Notes: generated by a model not told the origin, from the letters alone. 64,000 bases of DNA from Croceibacterium_B sp963811255 (GCA_963811255.1 CAWEQI010000003.1:558001-622000); one strand, 5' to 3'. Counted from the stretch's first letter, positions 51,608 to 61,763 are shown. Made by a program: numbers and translations.

Positions 51608-51623
51608 ATTCACAAGTTATTCA
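51608..51623 (+). promoter_or_regulatory. Direct repeat upstream of the PepSY gene
   Basis: ATTCA at 51608-51612 and ATTCA at 51619-51623, exactly 11 bp apart, 26 bp before the PepSY start. The spacing suits a head-to-tail dimer of the OmpR-type regulator encoded 400 bp downstream; a CTGAAC element is also at 51586-51591. Confidence 0.4.
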
Positions 51624-51648
51624 AAGCGTCGCCGCTACACCGGGATCG

Positions 51649-51978
51649 ATGATGCGCAAGCTGTTGATTCCCTTATTGGCCGGCGCGATGCTGGCCTCCG
51701 GCGCCGTTTCGGCGCCCGCGCTGGCGCAGCAGAAGCACAGCGATCAGGAAAGCGCGCGCAAGGAAACCCGCGCCGGCAACGTGCTGGAACTGCGCCAGCT
51801 CGAGCGCATGGTGATTCCCCAGATCAAGCGGATGGATCGCAACTTCCAGTACCTGACTCCCGAGTGGGACCCGGTCGCGCGCGCCTATCGTTTCAAGTTC
51901 ATCGACAACTCGAAGGGCCAGGTCATCTGGGTCGATGTCGATGCGCGCACGGGCCGCATCATCAGGATCTCGAAATAG
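51649..51978 (+). CDS. PepSY-like periplasmic protein
   Basis: 109 residues (start ATG 51649 or 51652). A signal peptide ends near APALA-QQ. The rest has a helix (NVLELRQLERMVIPQI) and a C-terminal PepSY-like beta segment (ARAYRFKFIDN, VIWVDVDARTGRIIRISK). Small PepSY proteins next to an OmpR-type response regulator and histidine kinase are common in alphaproteobacteria and may modulate the kinase from the periplasm. Confidence 0.75.
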   Translation: MMRKLLIPLLAGAMLASGAVSAPALAQQKHSDQESARKETRAGNVLELRQLERMVIPQIKRMDRNFQYLTPEWDPVARAYRFKFIDNSKGQVIWVDVDARTGRIIRISK

Positions 51979-52058
51979 GCTTGGGAAACGGCCCCGCCAT
52001 TGACGCGTTCATCTTTCGGCCCCATTTCTGAACGGGCTGATATGAGGACACGATCTCC

Positions 52059-52736
52059 ATGCGCATTCTGATCGTCGAAGACGAGCCGACACTCGGCCAG
52101 CAGCTCAAGGGCACGCTGGAGCAGAGCGGCTACGCGGTGGATTTGTCCACCGACGGCGAGGATGGGCATTTCCTCGGCTCGACCGAAGATTACGACGCGG
52201 CGATCCTCGACCTCGGCCTGCCCGAGATCGACGGGCTCACCGTGCTGGGCATGTGGCGCAAGGAAGGACGCAACTTCCCGGTCCTCGTGCTCACCGCCCG
52301 CGACAGCTGGTCGGATAAAGTCGCCGGGCTCGACGCCGGGGCCGATGACTACCTCGCCAAGCCGTTCCAGACCGAAGAGCTGATCGCCCGCCTGCGCGCG
52401 CTGATCCGCCGCGCCTCGGGCAACGCCAGCTCCGAGCTCACCGCCGGCGACGTGCGGCTGGACACGCGTTCCGGTCGCGTCACCAAGGACGGCGAGCCGG
52501 TCAAGCTGACCGCGCAGGAATACAAGCTGCTCAGCTACCTCATGCACCACAAGGGCAAGGTGGTCAGCCGCACCGAACTGATCGAGCACATCTACGATCA
52601 GGATTTCGACCGCGATTCGAACACGATCGAGGTCTTCGTCACCCGGATTCGCAAGAAGCTGGGCGCCAATGTCATCACCACCATCCGTGGACTCGGTTAC
52701 AGCCTCGACGACCCCGACCAGCCGCCCCGCGAATGA
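52059..52736 (+). CDS. OmpR/PhoB-family response regulator
   Basis: 225 residues: receiver domain with acidic pocket Glu7-Asp8, phospho-acceptor Asp51, Thr79 and Lys101; then a winged-helix OmpR domain (about 128-220). The recognition region DRDSNTIEVFVTRIRKKLGANVITTIRGLGYSL is typical. It partners the histidine kinase immediately downstream. Confidence 0.95.
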   Translation: MRILIVEDEPTLGQQLKGTLEQSGYAVDLSTDGEDGHFLGSTEDYDAAILDLGLPEIDGLTVLGMWRKEGRNFPVLVLTARDSWSDKVAGLDAGADDYLAKPFQTEELIARLRALIRRASGNASSELTAGDVRLDTRSGRVTKDGEPVKLTAQEYKLLSYLMHHKGKVVSRTELIEHIYDQDFDRDSNTIEVFVTRIRKKLGANVITTIRGLGYSLDDPDQPPRE

Positions 52737-54168
52737 CGCCGTCCTCGCGGGCGGTACGCCGCCGGTAGACACCGCCGTTCCCGCGGAGGCGGCGGCCGCC
52801 GCCGCGCGCGCACGCACGCCGCACACCGGCAGCCTGTCGCGGCGGATGATGCTGATCGCCGGCGGCTGGATCACCATCCTGCTGCTGGTAGGCGGGCTCG
52901 CGCTCGACAGCACGCTGAGGTCGATGGTCACCGGCCAGTTCGACGACCAGCTGAACTACATTCTGACGGCGATGATCGGTTCGGCCGAGCTCGATACCGA
53001 AGGCGACGTCTATTTCACTCGCCCGCTCGGCGACCAGCGCTTTCTCCAGCCGAACAGCGGTCTGTATTGGCAGATTACCGGCCCCGGTCACGAGCCGATC
53101 GCCTCGCAATCGCTGTGGGACCGGACGCTGAAGGACAGCGGCGCGGGGTTCGAGAAGGAGCCGCACTACTACGAGTCGTACCAGTTCCCCGGCGAGCCGC
53201 TGCAGGTCGTCGAGCGATCGGTCCTGCTGCCCGGCAGCAAGACCCCGTGGCGTTTCGTGGTCGCCAGCGACCGCACTCAGCTCAACCAGCAGATCGCCAA
53301 GATGCGCTCGATCCTCGTGTGGTCGTTCCTGGTCCTCGGCATCGGCCTGTTCCTGATGGTCATGCTGCAGACCTGGTACGGCCTTAGTCCGCTGCGCCGC
53401 GTTCGGCGCGCGATCGCCCGCATCCGCACCTCGGGCGCGAACCGGGTCACCGAACCGCTGCCGCTCGAAGTGCAGCCGATGGTCGAGGAATTGAACGCGC
53501 TGCTCGCCCACTCGGAGAAGCAGGCGGAGGAGGCGCGCACGCATGCCGGCAATCTGGCGCATGCGCTGAAGACCCCGCTCACCGTGCTGACCAACGCCGC
53601 CAGCGCGCATGCGCCCGATCTCGACGACACGGTGCTGCGCGAGGCGACCGTAATGCGCCGCCAGGTCGACCATCACCTTGCCCGCGCGCGCGCCGTCGGT
53701 CGCCGGGCCATTGGCCTCGCCCGTGCCAACGTCATGGAAAGCGCCGCCGCGGTCGAGCGCGCGGTCGCCCGACTCCATCCGAACGTGCGCTTCGACATCG
53801 ACGGCTCGCCTACCGCGACAGTGGCCGTCGAGCGGCAGGACCTGGAGGAAATCCTCGGCAACGTGATCGAGAACGCGGCCAAATACGGCGGCGGCAGCGT
53901 GTTCGTCACCGTCGATCCCCATCCGGAGGAGACGCTGTGCTCGATCTGGGTCGAGGACGACGGTCTCGGCATTCCGGAGGCGAAACGCAGCGACATCTTC
54001 GCCCGCGGCGCCCGGCTCGACACCAACAAGCCGGGAACCGGGCTTGGCCTCGCCATCGTCCGCGACGTGGCCCAGATCTACGGCGGCAGCGTCGAACTCG
54101 GCGAAAGCGAGGATCTCGGCGGATTGCTGGTGCGCGTGCACCTGCCGAGGTCGGCGGCAGCTACCTGA
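52669..54168 (+). CDS. Membrane sensor histidine kinase
   Basis: About 499 residues if the ATG at 52669 is used, overlapping the response regulator by 68 bp; GTG 52687 is an alternative. The ATGA-overlap ATG at 52733 is out of phase and stops after 11 codons. Two transmembrane helices (about 62-82 and 216-240) flank a periplasmic sensor. The H-box is GNLAHALKTPLTVL, the N-box EILGNVIENAAKYG and the G2 box GTGLGLAIVRDV. The PhoQ-like order suggests envelope sensing. N-terminus uncertain; an indel is possible. Confidence 0.85.
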   Translation: MSSPPSVDSVTASTTPTSRPANDAVLAGGTPPVDTAVPAEAAAAAARARTPHTGSLSRRMMLIAGGWITILLLVGGLALDSTLRSMVTGQFDDQLNYILTAMIGSAELDTEGDVYFTRPLGDQRFLQPNSGLYWQITGPGHEPIASQSLWDRTLKDSGAGFEKEPHYYESYQFPGEPLQVVERSVLLPGSKTPWRFVVASDRTQLNQQIAKMRSILVWSFLVLGIGLFLMVMLQTWYGLSPLRRVRRAIARIRTSGANRVTEPLPLEVQPMVEELNALLAHSEKQAEEARTHAGNLAHALKTPLTVLTNAASAHAPDLDDTVLREATVMRRQVDHHLARARAVGRRAIGLARANVMESAAAVERAVARLHPNVRFDIDGSPTATVAVERQDLEEILGNVIENAAKYGGGSVFVTVDPHPEETLCSIWVEDDGLGIPEAKRSDIFARGARLDTNKPGTGLGLAIVRDVAQIYGGSVELGESEDLGGLLVRVHLPRSAAAT

Positions 54169-54181
54169 ACGGCGGGTTCAG
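54165..54181. promoter_or_regulatory. CTGAAC-N5-GTTCAG inverted repeat
   Basis: Perfect 6-bp arms (54165-54170 and 54176-54181), spanning the kinase stop, 63 bp before the Tyr/Gly-rich lipoprotein gene. The half-site resembles the TTCAG/CTGAA elements upstream of the PepSY and rcnB genes. Confidence 0.4.
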
Positions 54182-54243
54182 GCCGGATACAAGCGTCCCG
54201 TGGTTCCCTCGGTGCAACGACAAGAATACACCGGAGAGAACCC

Positions 54244-54564
54244 ATGAAGACGTTGATCTTGCGCTCCGCGCTCATTGCCGGGGCGGCGCTCGCCGTGACC
54301 GGCTGCGCCAGCGGCTATGGCTACGGCGACTATGGCTACGGCGGCCTGTCGTACGGCTATGCGAGCCCCTATTACGGCTGGTACGATAACTATTATTACC
54401 CGGGGACCGGGGTCTACATCTATGGTCGCTCGGGGCATCGCTACCGCTGGAACGACCACCAGCGCCGTTACTGGGAACGGCGTCGCGGCCATCGGCACTA
54501 TCGCGAGAACTGGAGCGGCTACCGCCATCACCGTGACAGGGACGGCGATTACGACAACGATTGA
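54244..54564 (+). CDS. Tyr/Gly-rich small lipoprotein
   Basis: 106 residues. Signal peptide with lipobox AVTGC (Cys20), then a Gly/Tyr-rich stretch (GYGYGDYGYGGLSYGYASPYYGW) and a basic Arg/His/Tyr tail (HQRRYWERRRGHRHYREN). Similar small lipoproteins occur in sphingomonads; function unknown. It follows the two-component system and may be its target. Confidence 0.75.
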   Translation: MKTLILRSALIAGAALAVTGCASGYGYGDYGYGGLSYGYASPYYGWYDNYYYPGTGVYIYGRSGHRYRWNDHQRRYWERRRGHRHYRENWSGYRHHRDRDGDYDND

Positions 54565-54581
54565 TCGCCGCCGGAGGGCGC

Positions 54582-54890
54582 CTAACCCCCGCGCGCTCGC
54601 TGGTGATGCCGGATCACCTCGTCGATCACGAAGCGGATGAACTTTTCGCTGAACTCGGGATCGAGATCGGCGTCTTCGGCCAGGCTGCGAAGTCGCTTGA
54701 TCTGCCGTTCCTCGCGCGCCGGATCGGCCGGCGGCATCGCCATCCTGGCCTTGTACTCGCCGACTTCCTTGGTGATGCGGAACCGCTCGGCCAACATGTG
54801 AATTAGCGCGGCATCGATGTTGTCGATGCTCTTGCGGTATCCGGCGAGCACGTCGTCGGTTGAGCGGTCGTTTGCTTGCTGCGTGGCCAT
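54582..54890 (-). CDS. Chorismate mutase (AroQ class)
   Basis: 102 residues, all-alpha fold. Visible features: SIDNIDAALIHMLAERFRITKEVGEYKA with the catalytic Arg/Lys pattern, then EERQIKRLRS and FSEKFIRFVIDEVIRHHQ. It rearranges chorismate to prephenate for Phe/Tyr synthesis. The ATG at 54888-54890 is preferred; the frame upstream is antisense to the prenyl synthase region. Divergent from the polyprenyl synthase gene. Confidence 0.9.
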   Translation of the reverse strand: MATQQANDRSTDDVLAGYRKSIDNIDAALIHMLAERFRITKEVGEYKARMAMPPADPAREERQIKRLRSLAEDADLDPEFSEKFIRFVIDEVIRHHQRARGG

Positions 54891-54977
54891 CAGCGGGGAA
54901 CGGTAGCAGCGTTTCGGCGCTTGCCAAGCATGAGCAGACCATTGCCAGCCGCCGGAACAATCCCTACGGGCGCTCGC

Positions 54978-55988
54978 ATGAGCGCCGAGGTCGTCCCGCT
55001 GACCCGCAAGGAGCCGACCCTGGCTCCGATCCTCAACCTCACCGCCACGGCGATGAACGCGGTCAACGCGATCATCCTCGACCGGATGCAGAGCGAAATC
55101 CCGCTCATCCCCGCGCTGGCCGGGCACTTGATCGCCGGCGGCGGCAAGCGCATGCGGCCGATGCTGACGCTCGCCGGCGCCGAGCTGGTCGGCTACAACG
55201 GCGCGCGTCACCACAAGCTCGCCGCCGCAGTCGAGTTCATCCACACCGCCACGCTGCTGCACGACGACGTGGTCGACGGCAGCGAGCAGCGCCGCGGCAA
55301 GTCGGCCGCCAACATCGTCTTCGGCAATCCGGCGACGGTGCTGGTCGGCGATTTCCTGTTCGCCCGCGCGTTCGAGCTGATGGTCGAGGACGGCAGCCTC
55401 AAAGTGCTCAAGATCCTCAGCCACGCCAGCGCCGTCATCGCCCAGGGCGAGGTCGACCAGCTCACCGCGCAGCGCAAGATCGAGACCAGCGAGGAGCGCT
55501 ACCTCACCATCATCGGCGCCAAGACCGCCGCGCTGTTCGCCGCCGCCAGCCGCATCTCGGCGGTGGTCGCCGAATGCGCCGAGGCTGAGGAGCAGGCGCT
55601 CGACGACTACGGCCGCAACCTCGGCATCGCCTTCCAGCTGGTCGACGACGCGATCGACTACGACACCGGCACTGCCGACATGGGCAAGGACCGCGGCGAC
55701 GATTTCCGCGAGGGCAAGATGACCCTACCGGTGATCCTCGCCTATGCCCGCGGCAGCGAGGAAGAGCGGCGCTTCTGGCAGGATGCCGTCGCCGGGTTCC
55801 GTACCGAGGACGAAGACTTCGCCCACGCTGTCGATCTGATTCGGCGCCATGACGCGATCGCCGCCACTCGCGAACGCGCCCGCCACTTCGCCCAGCGCGC
55901 TTGCGACGCGCTGTCGATCTTCCCCGACGGCAAGGCCCGGTCCGCCATGGTCGAAGCGGCGCAGTTCGCGGTCAGCCGCGGGTTTTAG
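54978..55988 (+). CDS. Long-chain polyprenyl diphosphate synthase
   Basis: 336 residues from the ATG at 54978. Trans-prenyltransferase motifs: the first Asp-rich region LLHDDVVD (Asp96, 97, 100), the second QLVDDAIDY near 225, and the basic GGGKRMRP that binds IPP. It makes the C40-C50 ubiquinone side chain (IspB/octaprenyl or solanesyl type). No FPP-synthase-like small residues could be checked, so chain length is inferred from the family. Confidence 0.93.
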   Translation: MSAEVVPLTRKEPTLAPILNLTATAMNAVNAIILDRMQSEIPLIPALAGHLIAGGGKRMRPMLTLAGAELVGYNGARHHKLAAAVEFIHTATLLHDDVVDGSEQRRGKSAANIVFGNPATVLVGDFLFARAFELMVEDGSLKVLKILSHASAVIAQGEVDQLTAQRKIETSEERYLTIIGAKTAALFAAASRISAVVAECAEAEEQALDDYGRNLGIAFQLVDDAIDYDTGTADMGKDRGDDFREGKMTLPVILAYARGSEEERRFWQDAVAGFRTEDEDFAHAVDLIRRHDAIAATRERARHFAQRACDALSIFPDGKARSAMVEAAQFAVSRGF

Positions 55989-56012
55989 ACGAGCGGTTCC
56001 CAGGCGCCGCTG

Positions 56013-58715
56013 TCACCCTTTCGGTGCGGGGCCCTTCACTGCGGTAACGAACATGTCGGGCCGCAGATAGGTGCGAAAAGCTCGCTGAATCTGCTGCGGG
56101 GTCATCGTGAAATAGTGCCGGGCGGCAATGGTCATGCTGTCGAGCGGCTTGTCTTCCAGCGAGAACTGCAACAGCTGCCCGGCGATTGCGTTGAAACTCG
56201 CTTCACTGAGCGGCAGCTGGCGTAGCAGCATGCTCTTGGCCTGGTGGAGTTCGCTGGCCGAGACCGGCGCCTGCTGCATCTGCTTGAGATCGCGAACGAT
56301 CAGGTCGTGCGCCTGGGCGACCTTGTCGGGATCGCAGCCGTAGGACACGACGTAGCGGCCGCGATGGCGGTCGAGGCGCAGCCCGCTGGAGACGGTGTAG
56401 ACCAGCCCCCGCTGCTCGCGCAGATCGCGAGTGAGCCGCGCGGCGTAGAAGCCGCCGCTGAGCACGAAATTGCCGGCGTTGAGCGCGTATCGGTCCTCGC
56501 TGTGGTTATCGAGGGCGACCTGCTCGGCCATGGTCACCGAATCCTGCACCGAGGTCGCATCCGGCGTGTTGAATTCGGCCGGCTTGGCGTTGAGCGGCAC
56601 GGCCGGATAATCGGTCTGCGGCTTCGGCCCGCTCGCTTGCCAGTCGCCGAAAGCCTGTTCGACGACCTGGCGTGCCTGTGCCGGGGTAACGTCGCCGATC
56701 ACCACGATGGTGGTCATGTCGGGGCGGTAGGTCTTGGCGTAATAGTCCCGCACATCGGCCAGGGTCAGACTGTCGATCGGCCCCGGCTTGGGATAACGCA
56801 ACTCGGGATCGTTTGCCGGCAGCAAGGCCTTGTACAGGCCGATCTCGTTGAGGAAGTCGGGTGTCTGCAAGACCCCGGCGGCCTGGGCGGATTCGCGCTG
56901 GCGCATGGTCCGGAACGCATCTTCGGGCATCGCGGGGTGCAACTCGTTGTCGGCCAGCAACTGCATCCCGGTCGCGAAGTTGGCCGACGGCACTTGCAGC
57001 GAAAAGCTCTTGCCCGCGCTTTCGTGCGCGCTGATCGCGTCGAGCGCGGCTTCGAACTTCAGCCGGTCCATGTGCGTGGTCCCGAAGTCGAACATGTCGC
57101 CCAGCACGTCGGCGACCCCCTCCTTGCCTTCGGGCGCCTGCAGGTCCTGATTGGACTTCACCTCGCCGAACACCTCGACGGTCTTGCTGACCGTTTCCGG
57201 CTGGACGATCAGCCGCAGGCCGTTGGGGAGGGTGAAGTCCGCCGGATGGATCGCCGACTTCGGCATTTGCAGCTTGGCGAAGGCGGCCCGCGCCCATGGC
57301 GGCAGCGTGACCGGCCCATTTGGCTTCCCGCCGAAACTCTCGGCACCGCCGAAGCCCTTGCCGCTAACGGGGTTGCCGGACGATTGCGGAGTGAGGACGG
57401 CGGTGATCGCATGAGCGGGATCGAACACGCGGCTGGCCAGCGCATCGACCTTCGCCGGGGTGACCGCGGCGATCGCGGCTTTGACCTCGTCGGGGGAGTT
57501 CGCGCCGGCGAAGGCCAGCGCCTGCGACCAATCGTTGGCGAGGCCGTCGACCGAATTCTTGCGATATTCGAGATCGGCGATCGCCCGGTTCTTGGCGGCT
57601 TCGACCAGGTCGGCGGGAACGCCCTTGCTGCCGGCCTGCGCCATGATGCCGCGCATCGTCTGCAGCACGGCTTGCGGATCGCCGTCGCGGGCGAACACCC
57701 CCTCGGCGTAGGCAAGGCCGCTTTGCGGCAGGAAGTCGCTCGCGAAATCGCCGTACAACGCCTTGCCGGTCAGTCCCATCTCGAACAGCGGGCCGCGCTT
57801 GGAGTTCATCGCCTGCGACAACACCAGCGCCGTCGCGTAATCGGGATCGCGCAAGCCGGGGAGGCGGTACGAGATCACCGCCACGCCGTAAGGCAGGTCG
57901 GTCGGCAGATTTACCGTATGCGCCTGCACCGGTTGAAAGCGGAACGAGGGCCGCTTCGGCAGCGGTTTGCGCGGGATGTTCGAGAACAGCGTCCGCACCT
58001 TGTTCAGGGTTGCGGCCGGATCGACGTCGCCGGCGATCACAAGGATCGCGTTGTTCGGCGCGTACCAAGTGTCGTGGAATTGCTTCAGCGCCGCGGCGGT
58101 CGTCTTGTTGAACGAGGGCCGCGTGCCGAGCGGGGTGATGTGATAAGGCGTGCCCGCGAACAGGCGCTCGCGTAGCTCGGTGTAGAACTTGAAGGTCGGG
58201 CTGGACAGGTCGCGCGATACTTCCTGTTCGATCGCGCCGCGTTCGTTGGCCCATTCCTTCGGCGCCATATCCACCCCGCGCATGCGGAGCGCGTGGATGT
58301 GCAGGGCGACGTCCAGATCCTGCGCCGGGACGGTGAAGAAATACTGCGTCACGCCCTCGGTTGTGTCGGCGTTGAACTGGCCGCCCATGTTGGCTGCCAG
58401 GGCGGAGATCTGGCCCTTGCTCAGACCGGGGCTGCCGCGAAACATCATGTGCTCGACCGCGTGGGCGGTGCCGGGGAACCCCTCGGGCGCTTCGTTGGAG
58501 CCGGCGAGGTAATTCATCTCGGTCGTCACCACCGGCGCCAGCTCGTCGCGGACGATCACGACGCGCAGGCCGTTGGGCAAGGTCGCGCGGGTGACGTCGC
58601 TGGTGGTGTCGGCAGCATGGGCCGGAACCAGGGCCGCGGCGGCGATTGCAAACAGCAGGGCGCCGATCTTGCCGAAGGGCCCGTATTGGCGCTTCCCCAC
58701 TCGACCCATGCGCAT
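56013..58715 (-). CDS. M16 zinc metallopeptidase, fused double domain
   Basis: 900 residues with a signal peptide (ALVPAHA), so periplasmic. The N-terminal half carries the inverted zinc motif HAVEH (His85, Glu88, His89) with a downstream Glu in RGAIEQE near 165; the C-terminal half is the inactive partner domain. Such double M16 proteins (PqqL/pitrilysin-like) degrade peptides in a closed chamber. Divergent from hrpB. Confidence 0.9.
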   Translation of the reverse strand: MRMGRVGKRQYGPFGKIGALLFAIAAAALVPAHAADTTSDVTRATLPNGLRVVIVRDELAPVVTTEMNYLAGSNEAPEGFPGTAHAVEHMMFRGSPGLSKGQISALAANMGGQFNADTTEGVTQYFFTVPAQDLDVALHIHALRMRGVDMAPKEWANERGAIEQEVSRDLSSPTFKFYTELRERLFAGTPYHITPLGTRPSFNKTTAAALKQFHDTWYAPNNAILVIAGDVDPAATLNKVRTLFSNIPRKPLPKRPSFRFQPVQAHTVNLPTDLPYGVAVISYRLPGLRDPDYATALVLSQAMNSKRGPLFEMGLTGKALYGDFASDFLPQSGLAYAEGVFARDGDPQAVLQTMRGIMAQAGSKGVPADLVEAAKNRAIADLEYRKNSVDGLANDWSQALAFAGANSPDEVKAAIAAVTPAKVDALASRVFDPAHAITAVLTPQSSGNPVSGKGFGGAESFGGKPNGPVTLPPWARAAFAKLQMPKSAIHPADFTLPNGLRLIVQPETVSKTVEVFGEVKSNQDLQAPEGKEGVADVLGDMFDFGTTHMDRLKFEAALDAISAHESAGKSFSLQVPSANFATGMQLLADNELHPAMPEDAFRTMRQRESAQAAGVLQTPDFLNEIGLYKALLPANDPELRYPKPGPIDSLTLADVRDYYAKTYRPDMTTIVVIGDVTPAQARQVVEQAFGDWQASGPKPQTDYPAVPLNAKPAEFNTPDATSVQDSVTMAEQVALDNHSEDRYALNAGNFVLSGGFYAARLTRDLREQRGLVYTVSSGLRLDRHRGRYVVSYGCDPDKVAQAHDLIVRDLKQMQQAPVSASELHQAKSMLLRQLPLSEASFNAIAGQLLQFSLEDKPLDSMTIAARHYFTMTPQQIQRAFRTYLRPDMFVTAVKGPAPKG

Positions 58716-58879
58716 GCGACCTCCTTGTCAGGTGCCCCGGAGGGCTTCTTGACGCTTGGCACGCCGTGAGGGGTGGGCGCAAGAGAGCGTCGCACAGGCG
58801 GTGATCCGGAATATCGGAGCGCCCAGCGGCGCGGAGCCGCGATATGGCGCGCTTGCCGCGATCCCCCTAAGGCGAGGCA

Positions 58880-61301
58880 GTGACCGATCTTCCCATCCAC
58901 GCCGTCCTGCCCGATCTTCTCGCCGCGTTGCGCGATGGGAACGGGGCGGTGCTGGTCGCTCCGCCGGGCGCAGGCAAAACCACCGCGGTCGCCCCGGGGC
59001 TGCTCGATGAACCGTGGTGCACCGGCGAAATCATCCTCACCAGCCCGCGCCGGGTGGCCGCGCGGGCCGCGGCGGAGCGGATTGCCGAATTGCTCGGCGA
59101 ACCGGTCGGGCGGCGGGTCGGCTATCTCACCCGGCTCGACAGCAAGCGCTCGGCGGCGACGCGTATTCTCGTCGTTACCGAAACGATCTTCGTCTCCCGC
59201 CTTCTGGGGGATCAGGACCTGACTGGCGTTTCCGCCGTGCTGTTCGACGAGGCACATGAGCGACATCTCGACAGCGATCTCGGTCTCGCGCTGGCGCTCG
59301 AAAGCCGCGCGGTACTGCGCGAGGACCTGCGGATCGTCGTGATGTCCGCCACGATCGACGGCGCGCGCTTCGCCCGACTGATGGGGGAAGATACCCCTGT
59401 GATCGAAAGCGAGGGTCGCGCCCACCCGCTGCGCATCGAATGGCTCGGCGGCCGCCCCGAGTTACGAACCGATGAGGCGATGGCGAGCGCCGTGCTGCAA
59501 GGCTGGCGCGAGGAACCGGGCGACATCCTCGCGTTCCTTCCCGGCGTCGGCGAGATCGAGCGCACCCGCGAACGCCTGGCCGAGCGCTTGCCCGAGGTGC
59601 CGATCCTGCCGCTCCATGGGCAGGTTGAACCCACCGCTCAGCGCGCGGCGATCCGGCGCGATCCGCGAGGGCGCCGCCGGATCGTGCTGGCGACGGCGAT
59701 TGCCGAAACCTCGATCACGCTCGACGGCGTTGCGGTGGTGGTCGACGCCGGTCTTGCGCGCCGCGCCGAATTCGACCTTGCCGCCGGCGTCACGCATCTC
59801 GTTACCCACCGCGCCAGCCAGGCCTCGGCCGCGCAGCGGGCGGGGCGCGCCGCGCGTGAAGGACCGGGCGTCGCCTATCGCTTGTGGGAGGAAGCCTCGC
59901 ACGCCGGCCGCGCGCCGTTCGATCCGCCGGAAATGCTTACCAGCGATCTGGCGCCGCTGGTGCTGGCGCTGGCGCAATGGGGCGTGACCGATCCCAATTC
60001 GCTGCCATGGCTCGATCCGCCGGCGGCACCCGCGCTCGCCGCCGCACGCGGGCGGCTGGCGGCGCTCGGCGCGCTCGATGCGGAAGGCCGCATCACTGAA
60101 CGCGGCCGCAAGATAGCCGCTCTGCCGATGGAGCCGTGGCAAGCGGCGATGCTGCTCTATGGCGCCGAGCATGGCGGAGCTGCGCAAGCGGCCAAACTCG
60201 CGCTGCTCCTGCAGGAGCGTGGACTCGGCGGGCGAGGAGAAGACCTGGCGCAACGGCTGGAGCGGTGGGACCGCGACGAGTTCGAGCCGCGCGGAGGCAA
60301 GCCGCAAGCTTGCGGCGCGCTGGGCGAAGAGGGCCCGAGCCCTGGAGAGGCAAGGGGGCGAAGGCGCGCCCCTCGGCATTCTCCTCGCCATGGCCTTGCC
60401 CGATAATCTTGCCCGCCGCCGCGCCCCCTCGGGCGAAAGCTGGCTTTCCGCTGGCGGTCGCGGCTACACGCTCGATCCACTGTCGCCGCTGGCGACCGCC
60501 GAATGGCTCGCTATCGGCGATGCGCAGGGGCAGGCGAAAGGCGGGCGAATCACCGCCGCGCTGCCGTTGACGAACGCCGAGATCGAGCAATGGCTCGGTG
60601 GGCGGGTCGAGCGCCGCAGCGTGCTGCGCTGGACCGGCGAGCGGGTCGAAGCGCGGCTCGAACGACGGCTCGGCGCGATAACTTTGGTAAGCGGACCCGA
60701 TCCGGCGCCCGACGAGGACGCCGTGACAGCTCTGCTTATGGATAAGGCTCTTGAAAACATTGCGGATATCCTGCCGAAGGATCTCGTCGCCCGGGTGCGC
60801 TTCGCCGGTATCGAGGCCCTGGCGCCTTCACGCGTCGCCGAAAGCGCCGGGCAGTGGCTTGCGCCGCTGCTCCAAGGTAGGCGTGACTTGGCAATCCCCA
60901 AGGGCAAGATCTCAGATGCGCTGCTCGGGTTGCTCGACTGGGATGCGCGCCAGCGCCTCGACCGGCTGGCCCCGCGCGAATTCGTCACCCCCGCGGGCAC
61001 GAGCCATCCGATCGATTATTCCGGCCCCGATGCTCCCGCCGTCGACGCGCGCGTACAGGCGCTGTTCGGGCTCGATACGCAGCCGATGATCGGCGACACA
61101 CCGCTGCTGCTCAAGCTCACCAGTCCGGCCGGGCGCCCGATCCAGGCAACCCGCGACTTGCCCGGCTTCTGGCGCGGCAGCTGGAAGGATGTGGCGAAGG
61201 AGATGAAGGGCCGCTACCCCAAGCACCGCTGGCCGAATGAGCCGTGGACCGAAACGCCCAGCTTGAAAACCAAGAACGCCTTCCAAAAATCGACCGGCTG
61301 A
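58880..61301 (+). pseudogene. hrpB: ATP-dependent helicase HrpB, frameshifted
   Basis: Begins at a GTG with AAGGCGAGG upstream. The first frame (to about 60285) has GAGKT at 30-34, DEAH near 118, VMSAT and the SF2 helicase core; the +1 frame (about 60288-61301) carries the HrpB-specific C-terminal domain from RAEASRKLAARWAKR to NAFQKSTG. Removing one C at 60287-60288 joins them into an approximately 806-residue protein, normal for HrpB. As read, the product would end after about 508 residues, losing the C-terminal domain. Confidence 0.85.
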
Positions 61302-61317
61302 ATTAGGGACCCCATCC

Positions 61318-61596
61318 ATGCAGGCCCGTATCTACCAGCGCCCCAAGAACGCCATGCAGTCCGGCAAGGCCCTCACCGACCAGTGGGTCCTCGAGTTCGT
61401 CCCCGCCGAGGCCAAGAAGCCCGACCCGCTGATGGGCTGGGCCGGTAGCGGCGACACGCGCGAGCAGGTGCGGCTGCGCTTCCCCACCTGCGAAGCGGCG
61501 CAGGCCTACGCGGCGAAGTACGGCATCGAAGCCATCGTCCACCGCCCCCCGCCGAAAAGGCTCAAGCTTCAGGCTTACGCCGACAACTTCCGCTAG
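61318..61596 (+). CDS. ETC complex I NDUFS4-like subunit
   Basis: 92 residues: ARIYQRPKNAMQSGKALTDQWVLEF, PLMGWAGSGDT and LRFPTCEAAQAYAAKYGI are the NDUFS4/AQDQ (ETC_C1) pattern found in alphaproteobacteria and mitochondria. It stabilises the N module of NADH:quinone oxidoreductase. Stand-alone gene upstream of the SRP RNA. Confidence 0.93.
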   Translation: MQARIYQRPKNAMQSGKALTDQWVLEFVPAEAKKPDPLMGWAGSGDTREQVRLRFPTCEAAQAYAAKYGIEAIVHRPPPKRLKLQAYADNFR

Positions 61597-61631
61597 GTTG
61601 CAAATTAAGCCGACGCCCGCCATATGCGCGC

Positions 61632-61722
61632 CCGGGAGTCGGGTGGACGTTCGCGTCCGCCAACCTGGTCAGGTCCGGAAGGAAGCAGCCACAACGGATG
61701 GCAGCGGGTCGCCCGGCTCCTT
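61632..61722 (+). ncRNA. ffs: Small signal recognition particle RNA (4.5S type)
   Basis: The strictly conserved SRP core CTGGTCAGGTCCGGAAGGAAGCAGCCA at 61664-61690 is present. Flanks pair into the long hairpin: GGGAGTCGGGT near 61634 with GCCCGGCTCC near 61711-61720, then TTTTC as terminator. It binds Ffh to deliver membrane proteins. Ends are approximate to a few bases. Confidence 0.95.
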
Positions 61723-61763
61723 TTCAACTGACTTTATGAGCCGCACGCCCTACCTTGGCGCCG

